A DNA stretch of 64,000 nt from Ailanthus altissimus (GCA_946807835.1 OX327683.1:1121001-1185000); one strand, 5' to 3'; shown: positions 34,438 through 47,600, counted from the stretch's first letter. Numbers and translations: made by a program. The notes: generated from the letters alone by a model not told the origin.

Positions 34438-35883
34438 AAGTACTACATGGTTCATCTTTGAACCAAATTTGGGAAGGAAATTCTAAACAAGCCCCTGTCC
34501 AATATGAACGACGATGGTACTTCAACTCAACTTAATACTCCTTATTCATCTCGTCTTCATCATTGTAATCTCTCTGTCTCTCTCTACATTACTCTACAGC
34601 TCTCACATTCACATACACAATGGCACCGTAGCATAAAATGAATTTAGTGAAGGATATACATGATTTTTAAGAGGAAAGAAACAATCGCTAAGAGAGAAGT
34701 AAAAAGAAAATGTTGTTCTTACTGTCGAAGTTACCATCCCAATACCTTTATGTGGAGTTGCTGATTGCACACAATTAAGCTAAATGGCTTGAAAAGAACA
34801 CTAACACTTTTGTAATTAATCGCTAGTTGTCCACCGAGTTTCTGTTTTTCTCCTTTCATTTATTCGAAATAAATTTCTTCATTTTGTCGAGGTTCATCTA
34901 AAAATAATTTCATGCACAATTAACCCTTAAAAGAGGTAATACTGTTGTAAGGACAGAAATAATGAGATGTATGGGTATATATGTATTCAGTGTTAACTGG
35001 TGGTTCATCTCCAGATCAAACTTCAGAAGTGACTTCTAATCCAACACAAGCCACTGAGCAAACCATGACCCAAAATGGTAAATGTACTCAACTTTTCTTT
35101 ATTTCTCTCATCTTTTTCATTTTAACCTCTTCATCTGTAAATATTCTACAGCTCTCACATTCACATATAGAATTACCATCCGATCAGCATATTCCAGTGT
35201 ATGATATGTGCATATAAACACAAATACGTATAGGTTTTTTTTTTTTTTTACTTTGCTTTTGTATGAGTGCTAAAGAATATATAGTTTGGCTACTTTGTCC
35301 TGTCATGTGTGTATGTAAGTTTTTTTTTAAATACAATACCCACTTTGACAAATATAAACATACAATATAATTGATAGATAACAGAAAAAATGAAAAATTA
35401 ATAGAGTTTAACATATATGACAATTGTGGGAAAAGGTCATTCATACCCCAAAATATGGTGTAATGGAAATTCCCCCTCTTAATTTTAAAATACTCAACAG
35501 GACCTTTTATTGGTGGATTTCATCTGTTTGGATGAAAAATCCATTTTACTTGTGAGCTAATGCGTTACAGCATACAAGATTTTATAATCTCAATACCATC
35601 AATGATGCTTACTCAGAAGAAATTGAATTTGTCATGTATCAGCAGACGTTCAAAGGTCAACGCCAGGCGAAGCTACAACAGAAGCATTCCAAAATGGTAC
35701 TAAAATATCGAAAGAACTCTAATTTTTAATCAACTCAAAGTGTGTTTCATGCACCATTGATTCTTTAAAGAGGCACTACTGTTGTTTTAATGAGAGGTGT
35801 GCGTATATCTTCAGGAGCCATGGAGGCGAATCTTGTTGATTTAGAAGCTGGTGATACTTCACCTTCTACAGTTCTACTTGAGG
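34438..35883 (+). other. Series of small exon-like modules upstream of the ankyrin gene
   Basis: Four short stretches sit between AG and GT: 34438-34516, 34991-35077, 35646-35696 and 35815-35883. The last three are 87, 51 and 69 bp, all multiples of three, open in the phase-1 frame, and start and end in phase 1, so any could be skipped without shifting frame. They encode Ser/Thr/Gln-rich peptides (GGSSPDQTSEVTS, STPGEATTEAFQN, EAGDTSPSTVLLEG); the first reads VLHGSSLNQIWEGNSK and resembles the second. Flanking introns are also repeated: TCTACAGCTCTCACATTCACATA occurs, in part, at about 34596 and 35147, and AAAGAGGYAMTACTGTTGT at about 34931 and 35766. They may be 5' exons of the ankyrin gene or of a decayed duplicate. 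No initiator exon is assigned. Confidence 0.4.
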
Positions 35884-35899
35884 GTGAGCTCTTTTTAAC

Positions 35900-37840
35900 T
35901 TTTATTTTTTTATTTTTTTTCTTAAAAGGTTTTGGGTTAGGAAAGAAACCTCTCTCATTAACTATCCAAATCTTTGTCCTTATATTATTCGAATTCAGAT
36001 GATCACGGGTGCTATGGTGATCACCCAAGTATTGTTTTGGGGCAGCTCTTTTTGGGACATAATCAGAAAATTATTTTGAGTTAGGCTACGAAATTTTTAT
36101 AATAATTACATCTTCACAATTTAGTGGCATATGAAATTGTATAAACACGAAAATGAATTTGATGTGAAGCATCATATTGATTAGCTCTTAGTTTAAGAAA
36201 AAAAAAATCGATTAGCTCTTATAAAATAAACAAAACTAACAAAACAAAAAATAGTAAGAGAAATTGTCAATTACCATGCACATATTTAGATTTTAAAAAT
36301 AAAATAACTCCTAATATATGTCATTTTAGTATAATTCACTAGCTGAATTGTCAAAGAAATTAATTGAGAAGATTTTAGAAAGTTTATGAAGGAATTATAA
36401 ACAAAAAAAAAAGATATTTATTATAGTTTTAAAGTATAAAAAAAGAATGACATACAAAAGAACTTTACTTGATATAGTTCAAAAAAGTTAATGAAATTTT
36501 TCGATAAGCATTGTGAAAATTACTCTAATTCAAAAATAATTATCTAGAACTTTTATTTCATAGTGAGCATTGGATCAAATGGTGATACAATTTAATTTTA
36601 AATTTTTTAGATTTCTGAAAAATAGAAGATAAAGAATTAACATTCAAATTTATTTTCTTAAAAATGAGATGGATCATTAACATTTATAACAAGATAACAA
36701 AAAAAAAACTATAATCTTAGGTAAAAATTACTTCTTCAACATATACTTTGATAAAATTTGTTAATTTATAATTTTATTTCATATATATATATTGGAAGGT
36801 TAACTAGAATGAAGCTTGATTAGAATATAATATAACAAAATAATGTATACTTTAAACTTAAGTATATGTAAGGATGCATATTAATCATAAATCAAGATCT
36901 TAGAATAATATAATTCTCACAAAGTTATTTTATGTACATATCTGATGCGGAAGAATTAGTCATTATAAATTGATTTCTTTCCCCTCAACTTTTATCTACT
37001 TGCTAATTCACAATACTTGTGAATTACTTTATGATATATATTTGAGATGAAACTTCAACGATAGATATTCGTTATCAATTTTTTGCAAGAGTCATCCTTA
37101 AATAAACAAAAATTAAAAAGAAGCACTCATTAATATAAGTTCCTCTTGAGCTTCCCAAAAACATTAATGGAAGTGCCATTTGAGATTCTAAAAACATTAA
37201 TGAAAGTACCTCTTGAGTTTCATGTATCCCTTGATCTTCCCATTTATTCTCCCGTTAATATCTTATAAGTCATTACGAGATAGTATGACTTTGCAACTTC
37301 TCAATTACTTTAATACATAGGGAGAGGACCAATTTATATATCAAGTAGAATTAATTTGATACATCTATCCAGTAACCAAATTAACGAGTGAGATTTACTA
37401 TTGTTCTTAAATTTATTTGATTATTAGGTTATAATAAGAACATAATCTAACACTCTTCCGCTTAGTCTGATGATCAGATAATACTAAAATTAATAGTAAA
37501 TATAATACATGCAAAAAACAATCTCCATAATGTTTAAATTAAGTACCTTAATATCATAAATTGCTAAATATGAGTTATGGGAGTTATATAATATTTTATG
37601 CAATATATGTCTTTTTATATACCATAATATTTATAACTTATGAAACTTTTTAATCTTCAATGATATATAAAAATTATTTCATAATGATTCTCGTAAAGTC
37701 TTGTAAGCAATTTTTTATTAGAATCTTAAAACACTATGTGTATATCATTTCACTCCAATAATTACTAAATATATCATTATTTGAGATAACGGTACTCTTA
37801 TTATATATATTTCATTACATTGTGTGAACAATAACAAGTA
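35900..37840. other. AT-rich spacer without a gene
   Basis: No gene recognised. Contains short direct repeats such as ACATTAATGRAAGT at about 37161 and 37194. Confidence 0.45.
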
Positions 37841-37847
37841 TTGAGCA

Positions 37848-37937
37848 ATGGCAGAAAGAGATAATGAATGTATAATCGATATGGAAGGAATGGCAGACAC
37901 TGGGCGGCAGAGCGATGCTTCCCTTTCAACTCTCTTC
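37848..37937 (+). other. Possible detached first exon of the ankyrin gene
   Basis: From the ATG at 37848, 30 open codons read MAERDNECIIDMEGM and then DTGRQSDASLSTLF up to the insertion of the solo LTR. After the LTR, TCTTCTTCTTAAAG is followed by GTAATT, a plausible continuation and donor. TCTTC occurs just before (37933-37937) and just after (38478-38482) the inserted DNA. The segment resembles the module at 35815-35883 in acidic and Ser/Thr content. Its role as exon is inferred. Confidence 0.35.
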
Positions 37938-37947
37938 ACTTTTTTTT

Positions 37948-38477
37948 TGTTGTGCGAAAGCGTTGGTTGAGTAATAATTATACAAATTTACGGTGACGAC
38001 GTTAGTAGAGAAATGTGACAAAAATAAACAAAACGAGAAGACACAACAATTTATGTGGTTCGGCTTTAAGCCTACGTCCACGGATAAAGACACAAAAGAA
38101 TATTTCATTTATAACAAATAGAAATATACAATTGTTGTAAATAATCTTCACAGCTCAAAACCCCAATACACCAAATTTATTCAATAGAACACTTAACTAA
38201 TGAAATTGCATAAATATGCAATTTTTCTCAAATCTCTCAAATGCTCTCAAATACTTCTAATGTCTCACATACATACTTTTAATGTCTCTCACAATTTGTC
38301 TTATGGAATTGCCTCTATTTATAACAAAATCGTGTGAAAGGCAAATTAAAAAACCATCAATTTTAGGTACAAGTTTGCTGCTTACCAAACTATCAAGTTT
38401 GGTACTTATCAAACTATCTTCAATTGTCAAATATTGAGTGCTAATTTTTTTAAATAATTCAAGTCAATATTTCAACA
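37948..38477 (+). mobile_element. Solo LTR, 530 bp, directly upstream of the ankyrin coding region
   Basis: It starts TGTTGTGCGAAAGC and ends TATTTCAACA. It holds the stretch TATGTGGTTCGGCTTTAAGC and CCTACGTCCACGG (about 38052-38082), a well-known mark of a widespread plant LTR family. Flanks are low-complexity; TCTTC is on both sides but ten bases away on the left, so no clean duplication can be claimed. Confidence 0.65.
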
Positions 38478-38524
38478 TCTTCTTCTTAAAGGTAATTAAG
38501 CTCTCTCTGATATTACATTTTGAC

Positions 38525-41164
38525 ATGCCTAAATTTACTGTAAACTATAACAATAATATTCAATCAAATTGTGTTACAGTCTTTGGACACAGAAAATCAT
38601 ACGGCCAAAAATGTCTTCCCAACAAATCATACAGCGCAAAATGTTGTTCCAAATACCTTTACACGGCTGCACTAAAAGGTGACCTCGAAGAAGTTAAGCG
38701 TTTGTTAAGCAACGATCCCAAGATGCTTTATTGCGATGTCACAAATGGAAAGCAAAATATTCTTCACGTAGCAGCAGGGGCAAGACAAACTGCTTTTGTA
38801 TCTGAGATAATGAAGTCGATGAGCCCGGAAGATTTGAAGTTGCAAGATCTAAACGGGAACACTGCTTTCTGTTATGCTGCTGCAGTTGGCAACGTTCATA
38901 TTGCTAAAATGATGCTAGAAAAGAACCCAGAGTTGCTGCAGATCCGAGGCGGTGCAGATATGACTCCACTCTACATGGCTGCTTTGTTCGGAGAAAGAGA
39001 CATGGCAGAATTTTTATATGATCGAAGTGGAAAAATATTGGAAGCCGATCGAAAAGTTATATTTTTTATTAGCATTGAATCTGGTCTGTACAGTAAGTAT
39101 ATACAAGAAACTGTACAAGAAAATTTTGACTTTATATTCTAACTTTAGAATATTAATACAAATATGTTAAGAAAAATATATTATGTGTTCTTATTGGTGC
39201 AAACACAAAGAATTTTAACTGATTTAATTGCTCAGATCTGGCGTTGAAATTGCTAACGGTTGATGGAGATCTAGCCGTGGCTTGTCACGTGAAACATGGG
39301 ACGGCCTTGCATATGTTGGCCCGAAATCCCTCGGCATTTGTTGCCACAACACCGGGACTCTGGCAGAGGCTGATCAAAATTTGTAAGTTTTCTTCACTAA
39401 TTCATTTCTTCCCAAATGCATAAGCAGTAATGTCGTTTATCATTCTATTCAACCTGTGTGAGAAATAATCATTAAGAGTAATTCATGTTTAATTAATCAG
39501 CCTGTTCGGTCAAAGTAATCAAGTAATGAAGGGTATATAAACCAAAAATATAATTAAAAAATTAGATTATATTAACCCCATGTCAAAATTAAAACATTTG
39601 CACGAAACAACACATATAAATGTTACTGCTGAACATGTTTAACACATAAAGCCGTCGCAAAGCCCAACGCAAATGGACTTTTTTTTTTCAGTGCATGTCT
39701 AATAAACGTCATTTTCTTGTTTTGGTACAATTGAATATGCTGAACTGTTTAACGTATTTTAAAGAAATTCGATTTACCTTAATTTGCTTACCAAGAGTTG
39801 TTTAAATTTTGTAAGATTTATATTGTTATAAGTTATTATTATTTAAGTTTCTATTTAATTATTGTCGAATTAAGATATTTACTGTTGTGTTAATTTTTAT
39901 GTATAGTTATATTTGTTGACTAGATCGTACTAGTATATTTTCCATATAGGTTATGGATTTAAAGTGCCACCTTTTAAAATAAAAATATAAAGACTGGATT
40001 TCTCTAATATGATATCTCTTTTTCAATACATATGATATTCTATATTTTGTATATATATCTGTAGTAAATAGTAGTTAATGCTCGTATTTTTGTCAGTTTG
40101 AAATATGAACTCGCTTTTATGATTCACTCTAGTCTCAGGAAATAAGCTCACTGGGAATACTGAGCAACTGATGTCGACACCAGCCCTTGAATTACTCGAG
40201 CTTTTGTGGAGAGAAATAATGCAACGAGAAGATGTGGATATTTTGGAACTTATCAACAAACCTTCACAGTTATTGTTCGAAGCAGCTAAATTTGGGAACT
40301 TTGCGGTCTTGGCTGAGCTAATTCGCTCTTATCCGGATTTGGTTTATGAATTAGATGAAAATGATCGAAGCATATTCCACACTGCTGTGGAGCATCGTAA
40401 TGCCAATATATTAAATCTAATAAATGAGATAGGCTTTGGTAAGGAGTTGATAGCGAGCTTCGTGGATGAAGATGGGAATAACATACTGCATCTAGCTGCA
40501 AAGTATCCACCTCTAAATTCACTCAATACGATATCTGGTGCAGCTTTAGAAATGCAGAGGGAATTACTGATATTTAAGGTAAAATTATTTCAAATTTTCT
40601 CCATTAATTGTCTTGATATCTCATTTGATACATACAAATACTATTGTCTTATTTCTTCTATATACCTCAGTTGGACCTCAAGTCCTGTGGAAACAGTTGT
40701 AATTCAGTAATATTTTCCACTTTTTGTAGGAGGTGGAAAAGCTCGTGAAACCTTCATTGAAACAAATGAGGAATTTTGAGGGCCAAACGCCTGGAGAGTT
40801 ATTTACCATTTCTCATGCAGAGTTACTGAAAAGAGGAGAGAATTGGATGAAGAGCACAGCCAAGACGTGTATTCTTGTAGCGGCATTCGTCGCAATGGCA
40901 GTGTTTGTAAAAACTAGAAATAATATCGATCAAATGGGAAAATCAATCTCACCTAGGGGCCCTTTCTTTCAGGTTCTTGCAATGGCAGATACCATCGCAT
41001 TATGCTCTTCCCTGATTTCAGTGCTAGTGTTTTTGTCCATCCTAACACTGCAGTTTAAGGAGAATGATTTTCTCAAGGCATTGCCAGTTAAGTTGATGGT
41101 TGGACTCTCAACTCTCTTCATATCTGTAATCAGCGTGATGGTTGCTTTTATCTTAATCCATTAA
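38525..41164 (+). CDS. Ankyrin-repeat membrane protein (ACD6/ITN1-like, PGG-domain family), four exons
   Basis: Exons 38525-39092, 39236-39382, 40133-40578 and 40730-41164 join in frame to 531 codons; each intron has GT-AG ends. Ankyrin repeats occupy about residues 45-225 (LYTAALKGD, NILHVAAGA, GNTAFCYAAAVGN, MTPLYMAALFGE, GTALHMLAR) and 285-365 (LLFEAAKFGN, RSIFHTAVEHRN, NNILHLAAKYPP). The C-terminus (387-531) has GQTPGELFTISHAEL, NWMKSTAKTCILVA and three hydrophobic segments at about 433-447, 470-495 and 508-530, the usual membrane end of this plant family, which acts in defence and salt or cell-death signalling at membranes. The PGG motif itself is missing. The same frame stays open back to an ATG at 38438 inside the LTR; I chose 38525, the first ATG outside it. 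A CAG acceptor at 38579 suggests the true 5' part may be spliced from upstream. Exon structure is intact, so it may be expressed. Confidence 0.75.
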
Positions 41165-41519
41165 TTAAAATCGTTTTCTTCAATTGAAAAGAAAAAGGGC
41201 TGTCATATGTGTATGTATTGCACCAGTATCCCCTTCTTATTTAAGCTGATACTAATCTCTAATCGTCCGTGTGATTATTCGTTCCTTTTCTTAATTAAAT
41301 GTAACAATATTTGAGTGATTAAATTGGTTATTTATCAAGTGCATGCATTTTTGGTGATATAATTTGGTTCTCACCTTGTCTCTTTGTGCTTTAAAAAGAA
41401 AAAAAACGTGTTGCTCACTCTTCAACCAAATTTGAGTATCGAGCAATTGCTTCCGCCACTACTTTACTAAAAGAACTTCATATGCCCATCACTACTATTT
41501 TGTTAATTTACTATGACAA

Positions 41520-42253
41520 TGTTAGAACCATTTACGTTTGTGCCAATCAGATTTTTCCTTCATGAATTATAGATCTCATCAATTTATCACCCTGTTCGCC
41601 ATCAAGTCTCAAAGGACTACTTCGGTAATCTCATGCTCATTCTTAAAGTTCCCTGTATTGGAACCTTCACTAGCAATTATCTCTGTACTTTCGTTCTTCT
41701 TCTTCTAAATGACTGAAGCATCTCGTTCTCTTGTAAAAAAAAAAAAAACTCCAACGCTCAAATCAAATTTTGGAGAAGAGGAAGTTCTTGTATGTGGATG
41801 AGTGTTTGAAAGAATAACAATCTTCAATTGATGCTTGAAGAATAATTCTATTGAATGAATGAATCGAATAAGCAAATAATAATGAATCAAAATGGATCAA
41901 TGAGTCAACATGAATCACCACTTTGGAGGATCAAAACATTTTAGAGGGAAGGAATTTTATTATTTTCCAAAGTGTGTTTACATAAATATTTTGTTCTATT
42001 AAGTAATGATTTCAAGAGAATATTAGTTCCTTTCAAAGTCCCTTTCTACTTTTTCCGCTTACAACAAAATTTTAGAGGAAAATAACTAATTTTTCTCAGA
42101 AATCCTCTCATCCGTTGGATTCACCTTGCTACCTAGGATTATTCTATTCTTAATAGATGTTATTTCTTATTTATTTATTGTCCACTTGGATCCTTTTGGA
42201 CATGTGGCATATTATAATTGGTTGGTACAAATTTTACTAAATTTGCTCTAACA
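41520..42253 (-). mobile_element. Solo LTR (734 bp) or 3' LTR of a lost minus-strand element
   Basis: It starts TGTTAGA and ends TCTAACA, a 7-bp inverted end. On the minus strand a polypurine-like CATGAGGGAT directly precedes it, so it was the 3' LTR of a leftward-reading element. No matching second LTR was found, and flanks GACAA and ATCCC do not match. Confidence 0.65.
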
Positions 42254-44235
42254 ATCCCTCATGAAAGACACCTGTCCAAGACTTTGACTTCATTTTAAGC
42301 ACACATTCCTTCTTCGAAGAGATGGCTTTTGATTACCATAACTAATATGAATGCATGATCCTTTTCTGGAAGGGATGATTTTTGTAACATAAGATTTAAG
42401 ATTCTATAATAGAGTCAAGATGGATGAGGTAAGGGTTAAGTGATAGAATCTCACATCTATTGATTAGATAAAATTTCTAAGTTATAAATGTAGAGCCCCT
42501 TCTCAAATAATATAAAGACTTTTAGGGAGGTTTAAGAACAAATTCTAACTTAAAGTGGACAATATTATATTTTTGTCTGTTTGAAATGACAATACCATTT
42601 TAAAGTGTCAGTGTAACTAATGTTAGAAACTTAGAAAAAGAGTTTCACTAATTCTAATTTAGCGTTAGTAAATAATTTTATTGATACTATTTTAAAATTT
42701 AGTGTAGCTAGTATTAGAAACTTATTGATATCTTTTTTTTAGTGCTAGTAATTTCTGATATCATGGTGTCAGTAATCCAATGACATTTTGGGAGAAGTGA
42801 ATCATTGACACCATGGTATTAGAAAATCACTGATACTACGGTATCAAAAATTTATAAAAATAAAAGCACAATATTTTTTTCAATTTAAAATTATTTTATT
42901 GAATATTTAAACCTATATTGCACCTAAATTTTATAAACTTCATTAATCAACAAATTTTCATTAAAAATAAATACCACAATTCAATATCTTCACATTGTTT
43001 TATATGACCAAAATCAATCCTAATATGACCACAGTTAATAACATAAATTGAAAATTAATTAAAGTATCATAAAACTACATTTAACAGTTATCCCTATCAA
43101 TTAAATATCATAGGTTATAATCTGTTGCTACTGGTGGCTGCTGGTTGCTGTTGCATGTGCTTGTTTCTACTGTTGATGGCCGCTAGCAACTATTTTAGGT
43201 TGACGCTGATAGCCCTAGCAGTTACTAGTGTTGGTGGCTCTTGCTGATGGCCATTGGCAGCTCATTGGCGTGTGCTTCATATATTTTCAAATAATCATTC
43301 ACTTTGAAGTTATTTATTCATCGACATTATGTTACACAAATTTCCTAACTAAACTTTGTTGTCAGGCATAACTACTGTCAAGTCCTTATTCACATATACT
43401 CAGTAACCTTCTCTCTTGTGCATATTAAATTTGCAATTTTTTGACATAGAGTCATGAATCAATGCAAGTAAAAGATTTCAAACCTCAAATTTGAATTTTT
43501 GTAGATATTAGAGCAGTGCTTATGAATGGGGCTCTCATCCACTAGTTCCTTATGAGGGTGAAATCCCGCCACTTCACATTCTTTTAGCATGATCATTCTA
43601 GCAAAATTAGTTAGCGAAAATATTCCATAGCTTCTAAGAGACAAGCATATATAAACTTTAGTATGAGGGACTCAATAATGATTTACCAAAAATAAAAAAG
43701 CCCTCCGCCATAGTCTCATAATCCATGTAAATAAGTGGTTAAGAGTATTTGCTATACTATTTGACATTCAAAGATATCAATTAGAACTAAACAAAATCTT
43801 GTGTCCGATGATGGCATTTGTAGGAAGTGGCATGATTCTGGTCTAAAGCATCAAAAGCTCAAGGGATATGCCAAGCCATATTTTAAAGCAGTGAAAAATA
43901 AAAGCACTCTTGATCATCAATTCAAAATTATGGTCTTAACAAAGATGAAAGTGAAAAAAGTGTGTGCAAAATCACATCAATTCATACTACAGAAAAAAAA
44001 TTTAAAAAAAATCCCCTTTTTCTAATATGCATGCATTGTACTAGAGAGGAAAAAGATAAAGAAAAAGGAGAAATAGTGAAGTTACATACTTGGCAGGGTC
44101 CAAGAAACTATGCACTTAAAACAAGAAAAAATTGATTAGCTACCAAGAAAAGCTAATCAAGCATCATCAGCATCACTTCCACTAACTTAGCCTTCCTGAA
44201 TTATAATGTAACCACTACCATCAAGATCCACAAAG
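42254..44235. other. Unassigned region between two retroelements
   Basis: Contains a degenerate short repeat at 42600-42850, a GCTGNTGGT-rich stretch at 43130-43265 and unrecognised small frames at 43459-43644 (minus) and 43801-44025 (plus). Internal sequence of the element whose LTR ends at 42253 may be present, but no pol motif was seen. Confidence 0.35.
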
Positions 44236-44524
44236 ATTTCATACTCAAATCAAAGATGTTGAGCTGGACAAACCAACAAAATTGCATAATTTAAGGGAAG
44301 AAGTTGTTATACAATCAATTTCCCACTAACAAGTTGTTATTGTATCGTTAGATTTCTCTAGATCTTTTATTAAGTAGAATTGTACTATAAATACTCTTGT
44401 ATATTAATCTTTCGAATAATAATAATCAGTCAATTCTTCAATAGTTTTATGAGTGTTTGTTTACCAGGAAAACTCAGAATATTTTCCCAGAGAACTCTCT
44501 GTTCTTCTTTAATATTTTCTTTCT
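44236..44524 (+). repeat. 5' LTR of the Ale-like element
   Basis: It aligns with 47747-48041. A TATAAATA box is at about 44385. The exact first base is uncertain because the first 20 bases have diverged. Confidence 0.7.
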
Positions 44525-44538
44525 TGGTATTAAAGCCA
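44525..44538 (+). promoter_or_regulatory. Primer-binding site of the Ale-like element
   Basis: TGGTATTAAAGCCA directly follows the LTR and resembles the complement of the 3' end of initiator tRNA-Met. Confidence 0.75.
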
Positions 44539-44689
44539 CGTAATAGCAAACACTTCTTCTTTTAACACAAATCACACAGGGTAGAGTAGTAGCTACAATT
44601 TACAACACCTGCCAAACTAGATTACAATAATTTTCATCTACAAAAATCTAAAATTCTAGCTTCGGCTTGAGGCAATGATCTGAAAGATC

Positions 44690-47600
44690 TACTTTTTGGA
44701 ATAAGAACATATCCAAGCTACTTTGCTTTTTAATTAGGTGATGGTTATGAGTTAGCTTCTATTGTTAATACTGAATACAAGATCTGGAGGAAACAAGATG
44801 TAATACTCTTAAGTTGGTTCTACTCTTCTAAGACTAAATCTGTACTCAGTTTAATTATACAACGCAAAACCTCTACTAAGATATGGTTACATCTTGAAAA
44901 GATATTTGGAAGCCAATTAGTTGCTTGATTGACTCAATTAAGAGCTCAGTTACAAACTATAAGAAAAGAAAATCTGTCAATGATTGATTATAACAGTGAA
45001 TTGTAAAATTTGTTTCAAAAGCAATAAAAATTTTACGTTAAATTTCTGTCATGCTTGTCAATTTGGAAAGCATCATCACTTGCATTTTGACAGTTCTATA
45101 ACCAAAACAACATAACTTTTAGAACTAGTACACTCTGATGTTTAGGGTCCAACTTTTATAGCCACTGATGATGGATTTAAATACTATGTTTATTTTATAG
45201 ATGATTTTAGAAGATTTAGTTAGATATACCCTTTACAATTGAAGTTACAAGTATCATCAGTTTTTAAACACTTTCAGTTAGGGGACTACTAAATAGAAAG
45301 ATAAAAACTCTTTAAATTGATAGAGGTGGTGAATACACAGTACTAGCTAAAGAACTAAAAAAAAATAGGAATTTCTTGTAGAATATCATATCCCTACACC
45401 CATCACCAAAATGGAATGGTAGAAAGGAAACATAGACATATGGTTTAGACAAGTTTGACATTACTTACTCAAAGAGACTTACTTCTGAAAGTTTGGTAGG
45501 ATTCTTTCTCAATAGCAATATTTAATGCCTTTAAAAGCTCTTGATTTCAAATTCCCTTTTAAACTCATATTTGGTCATAAATTATACTATACATTTATGA
45601 GAACTTTTGAGTGTTCTTGCTATCCTAACTTGAGAGATTATCAGAATTATAAACTAAACTTTTATACTAAGAATGTGTCGTCATAGGATATAACTTCCAA
45701 CACAAATATTATAGATGTTTGGATCAAAATGGAAGAGTGTATATAGCTAGACATGTTACATTTAATAAATCTGAATTTTCTTTCAATTTAGATTTTGACT
45801 TCAACAAGAGTCTTACTTTTGATTTACCTTCAAACTTATCTACAAATACTTCATGTTGTATCCAACAAAAGTTTACTCAATATTATAGTCTAGATAATCC
45901 TTGTGTCAATATAACTAATTATAGATCTGAATACTACATCTACTAAAGTAGAAAATATCCTGGTTAACTCTGAAACACAAGCAAACACACCACATACCCA
46001 TAACTTAGCCTTTAGGTTTACAAATCAAATAGAACACAATATCTCAAGCACCTTGAGACCAGATACTATAGACTAAAAACAAACATAATTCCCGAATCTA
46101 CACATCTAAGAATGTAATCAAAACATAAATCACCATCCTATGATAATTAGAAGTAAAGCTAGCATCTATAAGCCAAAAACGTACACTATAAATATAGCAA
46201 ACAATCCTCAATCTACACCAACAGTAACAGTTGAAGCTTTCACTATACCTCTTTGAAAAAATACCATGGAAGAGGAGTTTAAGGCATTGGTTAGTATTAA
46301 TACATTGATTTTTATAACAAAAGAAGATGACAGCAAGATAGTAGGCAATAAATAGGTATTCAAAGTTAAGAAAAGAGCAAATGGAAAGATATTTTGGTGT
46401 ATAGCATGATCAGAAGCCAAGGGTTGCCATTAGACATAGGGATTGATTATGCTAAAACTTTTAGCCATGTTTAAGCAAGTATCATAAGAATTATGTTGAG
46501 TCTTGTAATCACCAATTGTTGAAAAATAAGACAAGTAGATGTGAACAATGTAATTCTAAATGGTAAGTTGATATAAACAATGTTTATACAACAGCCTAAT
46601 GGTTTTGTTGAACCTAGAAAAGAGTCTTAGGTATGCAAACTTAAAATGACACTATATGGGCTTAAACAAGCCCCTGCGGTATGGTATGGAAGACTCAGAA
46701 ATGTAATATTAAAGTGGCATTTTCTAAATACCAGATCAGATAATTTAGCCTTGTTAAGAATGATTCTTTACATATGATGATTGTGTTGAAATATGTAGAC
46801 GATATAATAATTATAGGAAGTGATTCAACAGCTCAACAATAATTTATTGATAGATTAAATAAAGAGTTTGCTTTAAAGAAGCTTAGAGAATTGAATTATT
46901 TCCTTGGAGTTGAGGTTAAAAGAGTTGGAGTGCGTCTACATCTTTCTTTAACAAAGTACATTTCAAACTTATTACTATCAACACGTATAGCTACAGCAAA
47001 AAAGTTATAGCACAACTATGAGCTCAAGCTTAGAGATTACAAAAGACATGGGTGAAGCTTATTTTAATGTAACTCATACAAAAGTACTATAGGTGCTTTT
47101 TAGTACCTAACACTTACAAGGCCAGAGATTGCTTTTACAATAAATAAATTTAGCCAATATCTCTCTGCCCTCTTTTTAATTCATTGCCAATGCTGCAAAA
47201 GGTTACTAAGATTTCTACAAGGAATAAAAGATAATGGCTAATGTTTAAAGTAGGGAACAACTTATATTAGCTGCATTTACAGATGTAGATTGGGGCTTTG
47301 ATCAAGATGATTTAAGATCAATACGAGGGTATTGTGTTTACTTTGCTGGGAATCTAGTCTCTTATAGCCCAAAGTAATGAAAGGTGGTATCTCGATCTAG
47401 CATAGAATTAGAATATAAAGCCTTAACTTAAGTTACAGCTGAAGTTACTTGGCTGAAATCTCTACTGTTAGAGTTTCAATTATCTCTTAGTAGAACACCA
47501 ATAATATGGTGTGACAATAAAGTGTAGTTGCTCTTGCAGCCAATATAATATTCTATAATCGAACCAAGCATTTAGAGATTGATCTGCATTTTGTAAGGGA

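Noticed and set aside
37933..38482. TCTTC as an exact target-site duplication of the solo LTR
   Set aside because: The left TCTTC is separated from the TG start of the LTR by ten bases of poly-T-rich sequence, so it is kept only as a suggestion.
40023..40526. Minus-strand frames of 60-78 codons
   Set aside because: They are shadows of the third exon of the ankyrin gene.
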